From the NCBI RefSeq assembly GCF_001611795.1, contig NZ_CP015098.1:2914001-2978000 (forward strand): DNA of 64,000 bases, read 5' to 3'. The position numbers and the translations under genes were made by a program. The notes beneath the pieces were generated by a model. It searched no databases. It saw nothing but the letters and a program-made list of their open reading frames with translations, and was not told the origin of the DNA. This stretch comes from Streptomyces qaidamensis (GTDB lineage: Bacteria > Actinomycetota > Actinomycetes > Streptomycetales > Streptomycetaceae). Of the stretch, positions 8,707-16,789 are shown one piece after another (within the stretch, counting starts at the first letter, position 1; each line of letters opens with the position of its first letter).

Positions 8707-8949
8707 GTGATCATCGCCGTCGTCATCGCCGGATGTGTCCTCCTGGCCGTGCTGGCCTTCCTCGTCCCCCGCCTCTCGCGCCACCCCGAGCGCGGCACCC
8801 AGCGCTCGCTCGGCGCCGGCGCCCGGGCCGGCGGCAAAGCACCCGGAGTGCTGGGCAGGCTCTTCAGCAAGCCCTTCCACTCCAGTTCCCGCGCGGTGAG
8901 CCGCAGCGGCTCGGCCGGCCGCCGCACCCGCGGCCGCATGCCCTTCTGA
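8707..8949 (+). CDS. small single-pass membrane protein (DUF6411-like)
   Basis: 80 residues beginning at GTG (8707) with AAGGGAG six bases upstream. One N-terminal membrane helix (IIAVVIAGCVLLAVLAFLVP) is followed by a basic, Ser/Gly/Arg-rich tail (RLSRHPERGTQRSLGAGARA and a terminal RRTRGRMPF). The pattern resembles a small Streptomyces family I recall as DUF6411, with a short membrane anchor and conserved HPERGTQR. Function unknown. The basic tail should face the cytoplasm. It is possibly translated only when the upstream hairpin is open. Confidence 0.7.
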   Translation: MIIAVVIAGCVLLAVLAFLVPRLSRHPERGTQRSLGAGARAGGKAPGVLGRLFSKPFHSSSRAVSRSGSAGRRTRGRMPF

Positions 8950-9017
8950 CCCACACGCGGCCGTGCCGCCCGGCATGCTGGTCCGGTACGCAGGGCAGGC
9001 AGAAGGAGAGCTTCTCG

Positions 9018-9983
9018 ATGGGCACCGCAGTGCATGTCCCGCAGACGCGGGACATGATCGGGGAGGAACTCTCCGGGGATGAGGCGTTCACGGCGCTGCG
9101 GCGCTACGGAGGCCGCCGGCTGTTCCTCGACGCGTTCACCCGCTTCCGCTACGCCGACGGGTTCAGCAGCTCCCGCTCCCTCGCCTTCCAGGTCGTCCTG
9201 GGCATGGTGCCGTTCACCATCGCGCTGGTCGGCGTGGCCACCACCGTGCACACGGAGAGCGTGGGGCGGATCATCGAACTCACCCTCGGCCGGATCGTGC
9301 CCGGCGCCAGCGCGGACCTGGTCGAGGAGGCCCTGGACGGCACCGCACGCAGCGCTGGTTCGGGCGTCTGGGGCGCCGTCGCCATGTGGCTGGGCCTGGC
9401 CTTCGCCGTACTCAACCTGGCCTCGGCGATGGCCCAGGTCGAGCGGGGCGCCAACCGCATCTACGGCATCGAGCGCGACCGGCCCTTCCTGGCCAAGTAC
9501 GGCCGATCCCTGCTCCTCGCCATGGCCGCGGGCATGCCGATGGTCCTGGGGTTCCTCGTGCTCGTGGCCGGTGACGCCGTCGGCAGCGCGGTGGTGCAGG
9601 CCCTCGGCTGGTCCCGCACCTGGCTCGACTGGTGGGGCGCCCTCGACGTGCCGCTGGGCGTGGTGCTGGCCTGGGTCGCCTCGGCGGCGATCTTCCGCTG
9701 GGCGCCCCGCCGGGACCAACCGGGCTACACCTGGCTGGCATTCGGCTCCGCGGTCCATCTGGTGCTGTGGATCACGGCCACCTGGCTGCTGGCGCTCTAC
9801 GTCGCCAAGAGCGGCTCCTTCGGCGCCGTCTACGGCCCGCTGACGGCCTTCGTCGCCCTGCTGCTGTGGGCCAACCTGACCGGCGTGGCCCTGTTCCTCG
9901 GCATCGCCTTCGCCGCCCAGCTCGAAGCGGCCCGGGCCGGCATCACCGAGGCCGTGCACCCCGACCCGGGCCCGGGCCCGTGA
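9018..9983 (+). CDS. YihY/BrkB-family inner membrane protein
   Basis: 321 residues, predicted polytopic. Conserved family landmarks are the N-terminal RFRYADGFSSSRSLAFQVV, then FTIALVGVATTVH, the AVLNLASAMAQVERGANRIYGI motif typical of YihY/BrkB proteins, and about six hydrophobic segments through FVALLLWANLTGVALFLGIA. The molecular activity of the family is not settled; some members are linked to serum resistance or envelope functions. The ATG at 9018 has AGAAGGAGAG upstream. Its stop overlaps a possible GTG start of the following prenyltransferase fusion (GTGA at 9980), so the two may be coupled. Confidence 0.88.
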   Translation: MGTAVHVPQTRDMIGEELSGDEAFTALRRYGGRRLFLDAFTRFRYADGFSSSRSLAFQVVLGMVPFTIALVGVATTVHTESVGRIIELTLGRIVPGASADLVEEALDGTARSAGSGVWGAVAMWLGLAFAVLNLASAMAQVERGANRIYGIERDRPFLAKYGRSLLLAMAAGMPMVLGFLVLVAGDAVGSAVVQALGWSRTWLDWWGALDVPLGVVLAWVASAAIFRWAPRRDQPGYTWLAFGSAVHLVLWITATWLLALYVAKSGSFGAVYGPLTAFVALLLWANLTGVALFLGIAFAAQLEAARAGITEAVHPDPGPGP

Positions 9984-10051
9984 CGTACGCGTCTGACGCG
10001 CACCCCGGCCCCTGTGATCACCGCGCGGAACCAGGACGTATCGTCCTCGGT

Positions 10052-11938
10052 GTGACCGATGTGCCCCCCGCGACCACGACACCGGCAGACCGAGAAGCGG
10101 CCCACGGAACCCCCGGACCGGCCGGACGCCCGGTGAGCGGCGACGACCCGGCCCTGCGGGCGGCCTACCGACTGTGCCGGCGCCGGACGAAGGACGAGGA
10201 CCCGGCGGAGTACGCGCTGATCCAGCTGGTGCCCGCGGCCCTGCGCCCGGCGCTCCACGCCCTGTGGGCCGCCGCCAACGCCCTCGACGACCTCGGCGAC
10301 GACCGCACCGCGCCCGCGGCCGAGCGGGCCGCCCGGGTCGAGGCCTGGATCACGGCCCTGCACCGCGAACTGCCCACCGGCTCCAGCCCGGACCCGGTCC
10401 GCCACGCCCTGGTGGACACCGCGAACCGCTGGCGCCTTGACCTGTCCGAGCTGCGGGACGCCATGGCCCAGGTCCAGGACGACACCCGCGGCAGGCACTT
10501 CGCCGACTGGGCGGAGTGGCGAGCCTGGGGCCGGGACAACCTCCTGCCCTGGTTCGGCCAGGTCCGCACGGTCTTCGACCGGGCCGGCGTCCCCGTGGCG
10601 CTGCGCCTGGACACCCGGGAGGCCTACGAGGAGTTCCTCGACGGCGTCCGGCTCACCGACATCCTCACCGACCTGTCCGCCGACCTCGCCCAGGGCGACC
10701 TCCTGCTGCCCGCCGAGGCCCTCGACCTGCACCCCGGTTCGGCCGCCGACCTGGCGCAGCGCCGCTGGAGCCCCGCCATCGCCGCCCTGGTCACTCACCT
10801 GACCGGCCTGGCCCGCCAGTGGGTGGCCCAGGAGGCCCTCACCCGCGGCATGCACCCGGGCCCCGCGACGGTCCTGGACACGATGGCCGCCCTGCTGCAC
10901 GCGCAGCTCGACGCCGTCGACGCGGCCGGCCCGGCGATCCTGCGCTCCCCGCCCCGGCCCGCGCTCCGCACCCGGGCCCGCATCCTCGCCCCCGCCCGGG
11001 CCCGCGCGGCCCTGGCCTGGAGCCTGACCCCGCTGACGGTGCCGCCGCCGCAGCGCCCCGGCGCGCACCGGCCACCGGCACCCGCCCCGCCTGCACCCGC
11101 CGGCACCTTCCTCCAGCCGCCGCCCCATCCCAGCGGCGAGCGGCCCCCCGCAATCCCGCCGGACGCTCTGCCCGCCCACGTCGCCGTGATCATGGACGGC
11201 AACGGCCGCTGGGCCCAGCAGCGCGGCCTGCCCCGGCACGAGGGCCACCGTGCCGGCGCCGACGCCGTCCGCGAGGTGGTCCACGGCGCCCTGGACATCG
11301 GCCTGCGCCACCTGACGCTCTACACCTTCTCCACCGAGAACTGGCACCGCGACCCGGAGGAGGTCGACGCGATCCTCGACCTGCTGCGCCGCGAGATGAC
11401 CGAGAACCCCTTCCGCGACCTGGACGTCCGGCTGCGCTGGCACGGCCGCGCCGGCCGGCTGCCGCCCGACCTGGTCGACGTCCTCCAGCTGCGCGAGCGC
11501 ACCACCCGCGCCCGCACCGGCCTGACCCTGACGATGTGCATCGACTACGGCGGCCGGGACGAGCTCACCCGCACGGCCGCCGCCCTGGTCGGCCGGGCCC
11601 GGGCCGGCCGTCTGGACCCCGGCCTCATCGCCGAGGACGACTTCGCCCGGCACCTGCCCCTGGCGGACCTGCCGGACGTGGACCTGCTGTGGCGCACGGG
11701 CGGCGAGCAGCGCGTCTCCAACTTCCTGCCCTGGCACACGGCCTACGCCGAGCTGCACTTCACCCCCGGCCTGTGGCCCGACACGGACCGCCGCGACCTC
11801 TGGCAGGCGATCACCGCCTACACCCACCGCCAGCGCCACCTCGGCGCGACCCCGGACTCGGCGGGGAAGCTCCCCCCTGCCCACGGGCCGTCGGCGGCCC
11901 GCTGCGTGGCGACCCCTGCCGCGGGCGCGGGCGACTGA
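10052..11938 (+). CDS. Fusion of squalene/phytoene synthase-like domain and cis-prenyltransferase (UppS-like)
   Basis: About 628 residues. The N-terminal half (about 30-330) resembles the squalene/phytoene synthase family: first Asp motif NALDDLGDD (about 75-83) and second motif LTDILTDLSADLAQGD followed by LLLPAE, matching the family NILRD...D..RG..YLP pattern. A proline-rich linker of about 40 residues follows. Residues about 370-600 are a cis-prenyl transferase: VIMDGNGRWAQQRGLPRHEG, TLYTFSTENWHRD, IDYGGRDEL and DLLWRTGGEQRVSNFLPWHT, with the catalytic Asp and the RTGGEQR pyrophosphate motif intact. It may make a cis-polyprenyl diphosphate and feed or modify it with the other domain. Start is uncertain: GTG 10052 chosen; GTG 9980 overlapping the upstream stop is possible. 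Confidence 0.85.
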   Translation: MTDVPPATTTPADREAAHGTPGPAGRPVSGDDPALRAAYRLCRRRTKDEDPAEYALIQLVPAALRPALHALWAAANALDDLGDDRTAPAAERAARVEAWITALHRELPTGSSPDPVRHALVDTANRWRLDLSELRDAMAQVQDDTRGRHFADWAEWRAWGRDNLLPWFGQVRTVFDRAGVPVALRLDTREAYEEFLDGVRLTDILTDLSADLAQGDLLLPAEALDLHPGSAADLAQRRWSPAIAALVTHLTGLARQWVAQEALTRGMHPGPATVLDTMAALLHAQLDAVDAAGPAILRSPPRPALRTRARILAPARARAALAWSLTPLTVPPPQRPGAHRPPAPAPPAPAGTFLQPPPHPSGERPPAIPPDALPAHVAVIMDGNGRWAQQRGLPRHEGHRAGADAVREVVHGALDIGLRHLTLYTFSTENWHRDPEEVDAILDLLRREMTENPFRDLDVRLRWHGRAGRLPPDLVDVLQLRERTTRARTGLTLTMCIDYGGRDELTRTAAALVGRARAGRLDPGLIAEDDFARHLPLADLPDVDLLWRTGGEQRVSNFLPWHTAYAELHFTPGLWPDTDRRDLWQAITAYTHRQRHLGATPDSAGKLPPAHGPSAARCVATPAAGAGD

Positions 11939-12099
11939 ACCGGGCGTCCCGTCCTGGGTCGGCATCGTGCCCCTGCCCGACGGAGCCCGCATCCTGGGCG
12001 CACATGCCGGGCCGTCAGCCTGCTCGTGCATGATCGGTGCGAGCCCCTCGACCGCCTTCAGCGCAGCGGGGAGGCGACACGCCGAGCCTTCATGAGGAG

Positions 12100-12873
12100 A
12101 TGGCGTTGTCCATCTGGGAAGCACTGGCCGTCTTCGCGGCCGGCACAGGAGCCGGCACGATCAACACCATCGTCGGCTCCGGCACTCTGCTCACCTTCCC
12201 GGTGCTGCTCGCGACCGGGCTGCCGCCGGTCACCGCCAACGTCTCCAACGCCCTCGGCCTCGTCCCGGGCTCCATCAGCGGAGCCATCGGCTATCGCGCC
12301 GAACTGCGCGGACAGGGCCGCCGAGCACTCGTCCTCGGCCTCACCGCCCTCATCGGCGGACTCGGCGGCGCCGTCCTGCTGCTCGCTCTGCCCTCCGAGG
12401 CCTTCGACACGTTCGTCCCCGTACTGATCGCCCTGGCACTCGTCCTCGTGCTGATGCAGCCGCGCCTCGCCGACGTCGTACGGCGTCGCCGCGGGGACGC
12501 CGGCGCCACCAACCGCCCGTACGGCGGACCCGTGCTGCTGGTCGGACTGCTCCTGGCGAGTGTGTACGGCGGCTACTTCGGCGCCGCCCAGGGAGTTCTG
12601 CATCTCTCCCTGATGGGCCTGTTCCTCGACGAGGATCTGCAACGCGTCAACGCCGTCAAGAACATCCTCGGCGCGGTCGTCAACGGGGTCGCCGCCTGCG
12701 TCTTCCTCTTAGTCGCCGAGTTCGACTGGACGGCGGTCCTGCTGATCGCCGTGGGGTCCGCCCTGGGCGGGCAGATCGGCGCCAAGGTCGGCAAGCGCCT
12801 CCCGCCCTCGGCACTGCGCGCCGTCATCGTCGCCGTCGGCCTCATCGCGATCCTCCAACTCCTGCTGCGCTGA
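12100..12873 (+). CDS. TSUP (TauE/SafE) family membrane permease
   Basis: About 257 residues with roughly eight hydrophobic segments. The first, AVFAAGTGAGTINTIVGSGTLLTFPVLLA, carries the TSUP signature glycines; the duplicated half has YFGAAQGVLHLSLMGLFL and AVKNILGAVVNGVAA. TSUP proteins are linked to export or uptake of sulfite, sulfonates or other organic anions; the substrate here is unknown. The ATG at 12100 has GAGGAG directly touching it; a TTG at 12106 would have ideal spacing, so the true start may be two codons later. A second TSUP gene lies at 52169-52951. Confidence 0.85.
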   Translation: MALSIWEALAVFAAGTGAGTINTIVGSGTLLTFPVLLATGLPPVTANVSNALGLVPGSISGAIGYRAELRGQGRRALVLGLTALIGGLGGAVLLLALPSEAFDTFVPVLIALALVLVLMQPRLADVVRRRRGDAGATNRPYGGPVLLVGLLLASVYGGYFGAAQGVLHLSLMGLFLDEDLQRVNAVKNILGAVVNGVAACVFLLVAEFDWTAVLLIAVGSALGGQIGAKVGKRLPPSALRAVIVAVGLIAILQLLLR

Positions 12874-12912
12874 GACGCGCACGCCACGTAGGGCTCCGCA
12901 ACCGTCGGGTCC

Positions 12913-13010
12913 ACCCCCGCCGAGTGGCTGAAGGAGATCGTCGCGCTACGCGCCCACTCCCCGGTCTGGGTGAGCATCGCCTTGGTCAGCGAACAGGGCT
13001 CGGTACCGAG
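12913..13010 (+). pseudogene. Fragment resembling the N-terminus of an XdhC-like protein
   Basis: A short reading stretch, AEWLKEIVALRAHSPVWVSI then ALVSEQGSVPRPG, resembles the start of XdhC/CoxI-type maturation factors but has no start codon in good context. After RPG the frame turns into unrelated sequence that reads better on the other strand. It looks like a truncated leftover; identity is tentative. Confidence 0.25.
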
Positions 13011-13246
13011 GCCGGGGCGGCCGGCGCGGCACGCTCCAGCGCCTCCGGATCGATCGCGTCGAGGAACACCGCCGCCGCCGGGCCGGGGTCGGGCAGGTCG
13101 GCCACCGCGACGCGGGCCATCCCGGACCACCGAGTGTCGCCGCGGTCCGCGACGTGCACAAGCGCCTCCGGGCGCTCCCCGGCGTAGTGGCTGACGGGGT
13201 ACACCTTGACGGCGCTCGGGTCGATTCGCGTGCCGTCGATCTCGAT
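12986..13246 (-). pseudogene. Fragment of an unidentified protein joined to IS debris
   Basis: About 87 codons read from the right: IEIDGTRIDPSAVKVYPVSH, then HVADRGDTRWSGMARVAVAD and a C-terminal AVFLDAIDPEALERAA. This looks like real coding sequence with normal codon use but has no start of its own, because it runs directly out of an IS5 transposase remnant. I do not recognise the family. It is likely a gene truncated by an insertion and later deletion. Confidence 0.4.
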
Positions 13247-13402
13247 GTAGCGGGTGGCGTTGCCTCGCCACTGCTTCAAGCGGTTGAAGCACCGTTCCAG
13301 CCGCCCCCGCCCCCGCGACGGCTCGGGCAGCGGCGACCTGGCGAACTCCCCTTCGCCAGCGGACAGTCCAAGGCGGCGTGTCACGACACCATGTCCCACC
13401 AA
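13247..13402 (-). mobile_element. Remnant of an IS5-family transposase C-terminus
   Basis: The peptide ERCFNRLKQWRGNATRY is the conserved C-terminal segment of IS5-family transposases (compare ERCFNRLKQFR.IATRYDK). Only about 20 codons are recognisable at 13247-13309; the rest to 13402 is degraded sequence that may include one IS end. No intact transposase or terminal inverted repeats were found. The fragment lies directly before the STAND ATPase gene and marks a former insertion at this accessory locus. Confidence 0.55.
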
Positions 13403-13479
13403 AAAAGATCATTTGAAGACACCGCCTGGTCCAGGGCCGACCTGTGCCACGCTGTGATCCGGGACGAACGGGGGCAGGA

Positions 13480-15618
13480 ATGGCGGAGGGCACGGCCGAC
13501 GGCACGGAGCGGGAAGTCACCAGGAACGACCTGTCGGGGACCGTCTTCGGGCCGGTTGTCCAAGCGGGCACGGTCAAGGGCGGCGTGCACACGCACATCC
13601 ACGAGTCGGGCCTGCCGCTGGCATCGGACGTCCACGCGTTCACGCCGGCGGCGAACCCACCACGGCCTCCGTCCGGTCGACTGTGGGGCCGCGACGACGA
13701 TCTGAACGAAGTCGTCCGGCTGCTCAAGGCGCCCTCGGACGGCGGCTTCGGCGTGGCGCTCGTCGGCATGCCCGGTGTGGGCAAGACCGAACTCGCCCTG
13801 CACGCTGCCCGCGCGCTGCGAGAGCGGTATCGGCTCACATGGTGGGTCAGCGCGCAGGACGGCGCGGCCGTGACCCGGAGCCTCGCAGCCCTGGCCCATC
13901 ATCTGCTGCCCGGACACCGGCACTGGCGCACACCGGCGGATGCGGCCGCCTGGGCCATGGACTGGCTGCACCACCACGACGGCTGGCTGCTCGTCCTCGA
14001 CAGTGTCGAGACGCCGAGTGACGTGGCCGCCGTGCTGGCCCGGATCGATCGCGGGCCGGTGGTCGTGACCACGCGGTGGGACGTGGACTGGAGGGAGTGC
14101 GGGCTGACCGCGAGGGGCGTCGAGCCCCTGCCTGCCCCCGTCGGCGCCGCGTGGCTCTCCGGGCACACGGGCCTGTACGCCGACGACGGCGCCCACCGGC
14201 TGGCGGCGGACCTGGGAGGGCTCCCGCTCGCCCTCCAGCAGGCCTCGGCCTACCTGCGCGAACAGGGTCTGTCCTACGAGAGCTATCAGCGGCTGCTCGA
14301 CGCCGAGCCCGGCGAACTCCTCGACTCACCGGCATGGACGGACGTGCACCGCCGCAACACGGCGCGAAGCCTTCGCCTGAGTGTCGACGCCGTCGCTGCG
14401 CTACGTCCGAGCGCCGTCCGCCTCCTCAAGACGGCCTGCTGTTATGCGCCCGAGGCCATCCCGCTCGGCTTGCTGACGCCGGAACCTCAAACGTCGATAC
14501 GCCAACGCTCCGACATCGAACTCCTGCGTTCCTATTCGTTGATCACGTCGGACCGCGGAAGCGTGAGCATCCATCAGCTCCTGCGACGGCTGCTCCGGGC
14601 GGACATGACTGTGGACGGCGGGGAAGCGGCCACGGCCTGCGAGCTGCTCAGGTCCGCCCTCCCCGTGGACCCGTTCTCGACGGTCGCCGACTGGCCGCAC
14701 TGGCTCCGCCTGATCTCGCACACCGAGGCCCTGGACGCTTTCGTCGACTCGATCGGTGGTGTGCCGGAGCAAGCGGTCGCCGACCTCGCGGGAGCACTGC
14801 ACGGAGTGGGGACGTTCATGCTGGCCCAGGGGTGGACCGGCCAGGCCCGTGGGTCTCTGACGCGGGCCGTCGAGCGGCGGACGACGGCACTGGGAGAGGG
14901 GCACGCCGACACCCTCGACTCCGGCCATCGTCTCGGAGAGGCGCTCCGCGCCCTCGGCAGCCTCGAGGAGGCGCTCGACGTCCACTCCGCGACGCTGGAC
15001 GCCCGGCTGAGGCTGCACGGCGCGGAGCACCGGCTCACCCTGCAGACGCGGGAGGCGCTGGCCATCACCTACAAGGCCATGGGGCGAACCGACGAAGCTG
15101 TCGTCCAGCACGAGGCCATCCTGCGTGATCGTGCCGCGGCCCTCGGCGACGATCACACCGATGTGCTGTGGTCGATGCACAACCTCGCACTCACCTACAA
15201 GCAGGCAGGCCGGCTCGACGAGGCGCTGGATCTGCACCATCAGGTCCTCGAGCGCCGCACGGCCGTACTGGGGCCGGACCACCCGGACACCTTGCGGTGC
15301 CTGCACAACATCGCCAACGCCCACCACGATGCGGGGCGCTACGAGGAAGCCATCGCCGCGCAGGAGCAGAGCGTCGCGGACCGCGTGCGTGTCCTGGGGC
15401 CGGAGAACCGTGACACTCTCCGGTCCCAGTCGAATCTGGCCGACTCGTATCTCGCTGCGGGCCGGGTGTCCGAAGCCGTTGCGCTGCACGAGCGTACGCT
15501 CGCCCAGCGGGAGCGGGTACTGGGGCCGGAGGCGCCGGACACCCGCGGGTCGCGTGAGCGACTCGAAGCCGCGCGGGAACGGCAGCACTCCGCGCCTGCT
15601 CCCGACGGTTCCCCCTGA
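13480..15618 (+). CDS. STAND/NB-ARC ATPase with TPRs and N-terminal RHIM-like amyloid motif (NLR-like)
   Basis: 712 residues. Residues 15-36 carry RNDLSGTVFGPVVQAG and a following VKGGV, matching the RHIM-like bacterial amyloid signalling motif (N..SG...G.VVQ.....G). The NB-ARC ATPase follows: P-loop GMPGVGKT (96-103), WWVSAQ, Walker B WLLVLDSVE, RNBS-B VVVTTRW and GLPL motif GGLPLALQQAS, then a winged-helix region. The C-terminal third holds about five kinesin-light-chain type TPRs with repeated LG..H.DTL. STAND proteins of this type sense a ligand through the repeats, oligomerise on ATP binding and seed amyloid in an effector. The ATG at 13480 has GGGGCAGGA upstream. The convergent gene at 15708-16157 has the matching motif. 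Confidence 0.88.
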   Translation: MAEGTADGTEREVTRNDLSGTVFGPVVQAGTVKGGVHTHIHESGLPLASDVHAFTPAANPPRPPSGRLWGRDDDLNEVVRLLKAPSDGGFGVALVGMPGVGKTELALHAARALRERYRLTWWVSAQDGAAVTRSLAALAHHLLPGHRHWRTPADAAAWAMDWLHHHDGWLLVLDSVETPSDVAAVLARIDRGPVVVTTRWDVDWRECGLTARGVEPLPAPVGAAWLSGHTGLYADDGAHRLAADLGGLPLALQQASAYLREQGLSYESYQRLLDAEPGELLDSPAWTDVHRRNTARSLRLSVDAVAALRPSAVRLLKTACCYAPEAIPLGLLTPEPQTSIRQRSDIELLRSYSLITSDRGSVSIHQLLRRLLRADMTVDGGEAATACELLRSALPVDPFSTVADWPHWLRLISHTEALDAFVDSIGGVPEQAVADLAGALHGVGTFMLAQGWTGQARGSLTRAVERRTTALGEGHADTLDSGHRLGEALRALGSLEEALDVHSATLDARLRLHGAEHRLTLQTREALAITYKAMGRTDEAVVQHEAILRDRAAALGDDHTDVLWSMHNLALTYKQAGRLDEALDLHHQVLERRTAVLGPDHPDTLRCLHNIANAHHDAGRYEEAIAAQEQSVADRVRVLGPENRDTLRSQSNLADSYLAAGRVSEAVALHERTLAQRERVLGPEAPDTRGSRERLEAARERQHSAPAPDGSP

Positions 15619-15707
15619 ACGGTGCAGGCCCGGAACACCTCCGCGGTCCCCGGGCGGTGACCGCTCCCGGCGCGCACCCGCCCCGCGCGAGGCCGCTTCA
15701 GTGCCGC

Positions 15708-16157
15708 TCAGTTCCGCGCCGCAGGAGTTCCGCCCTCAGGGGCGGTCGGCGGCGGAGGCTGGGTGGTGAAGGAGAGCCCGGAGAAGTCCCGGCCCTGAAG
15801 GACTGGCCCGTACTGGTTGCCCCCGCTGACGCTGTTGCGCACGTCGCCGTCCTGCGTGAGGATCAGCCTCGCCCCCTCGTGCCACTGCCGCAAGCCGGCG
15901 TCGAAGTCGGGGTCCAGCGAGCTGCGAGCGGCGAGGGCGACGCTGAGGGCCTGTGCGCGCGCCTGATCGTCCGGTGCCTGCCCCAGGGCTGCCAACTCCG
16001 GTTCTCCGGTACTGACCTGAGGGGCATCTGCCGCGTCCCGCCCGCGCCGGAACGGCTGCCGCACCAGGGCACTCAGCCCCGCCCACGCCTGCCGGCCCAA
16101 CTCGCCCCCTGCACCGCCCGCCAAGGCCGCAAGCAACCCCATCGATATCGGATCCAT
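15708..16157 (-). CDS. Small Bell-like putative membrane effector with C-terminal RHIM-like amyloid motif
   Basis: 149 residues. The N-terminus, MDPISMGLLAALAGGAGGEL, is a glycine-rich hydrophobic stretch followed by an amphipathic QAWAGLSALVRQPFRR, as expected of a Bell (HeLo-like, putative pore-forming) domain. Residues about 75-100 are helical. Residues 107-128 contain RNSVSGGNQYGPVLQG and FSG, matching the motif at the N-terminus of the convergent STAND ATPase; a proline-rich tail follows. Inferred role: effector that is templated into amyloid by the activated NLR and damages the membrane. GGAGGG lies about nine bases before the ATG at 16157. The two stops are 89 bases apart. The Bell assignment is by resemblance. 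Confidence 0.72.
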   Translation of the reverse strand: MDPISMGLLAALAGGAGGELGRQAWAGLSALVRQPFRRGRDAADAPQVSTGEPELAALGQAPDDQARAQALSVALAARSSLDPDFDAGLRQWHEGARLILTQDGDVRNSVSGGNQYGPVLQGRDFSGLSFTTQPPPPTAPEGGTPAARN

Positions 16158-16180
16158 GCCGAGACACCCTCCGTGAGTGG

Positions 16181-16789
16181 ATGTTCACCATGAGTAGAAC
16201 GCCTCGTCGGGCGGCTCGGTTCCCGTTGAGGTCCGGCCCGTCGCTCCCTCCGCTCACCCACGGCCACCCCTCCGCCGAAAAGACCGGGCCGCCCCGAGGC
16301 CGACCGGGCTGGTCTCCATCCGTGGTGCACCTCATAGCGCGGTTGCTGGGGCATGCGACGGGCTTCGCCTGCGCTGTGTGGATGCTGCCGGGAGTGCGGG
16401 TGGGCACGGGGGACGAGAGCCTCCGCCGGGAGGCCGCCGCACTGGCCGGTGGTGCGTTGGGATGGGCCGTCGTCAGCGCGGCTGTAGGCCCACTTGCCGC
16501 TACCGCCCGCTCCCTTGTGGGCGCTCGGATTATGGTCACGAGCGTACGGGTGCTGGTGATCGACCCCTTCACCGCAGTTCTGTCCTGCTTCGCCGCCGGA
16601 TGCTTGGCGGCCGTGTTCGTTCTCTTAACACCGCCCGTAGTCGGCGCCGTCAATGCGCTGCTGATCGCTCGTCTGCTCGGTGAAGCCCTCTATGTCGACG
16701 GATTCGGGTGGGCGGTGCTGTGTGCGTCGGTGACGTGGGTGGTGTCCTGGCCGCTTCGCCGACTGTCCGACAGTCATCTCGGCTCGTAA
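16181..16789 (+). CDS. Holin-like (phage holin family 4 type) membrane protein
   Basis: Up to 202 residues. The first about 45 residues are proline/arginine-rich and probably not all translated; GTG codons at 16322/16325 begin the hydrophobic part (VVHLIARLLGHATGFACAVW). The end, NALLIARLLGEALYVDGFGW then AVLCASVTWVVSWPL, resembles the repeat unit of phage_holin_4-type membrane proteins, with about four membrane segments. It is divergent from the Bell-like effector gene with only 23 bases between possible starts, so a shared promoter region is likely. Function unknown; a role in the adjacent cell-death pair is speculation. Confidence 0.55.
   Translation: MFTMSRTPRRAARFPLRSGPSLPPLTHGHPSAEKTGPPRGRPGWSPSVVHLIARLLGHATGFACAVWMLPGVRVGTGDESLRREAAALAGGALGWAVVSAAVGPLAATARSLVGARIMVTSVRVLVIDPFTAVLSCFAAGCLAAVFVLLTPPVVGAVNALLIARLLGEALYVDGFGWAVLCASVTWVVSWPLRRLSDSHLGS

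Noticed and set aside
9632..10051. N-terminal extension of the prenyltransferase fusion
   Set aside because: The frame stays open into the BrkB gene, but the sequence is antisense-like arginine/glycine noise; only starts at 9980 or 10052 are plausible.
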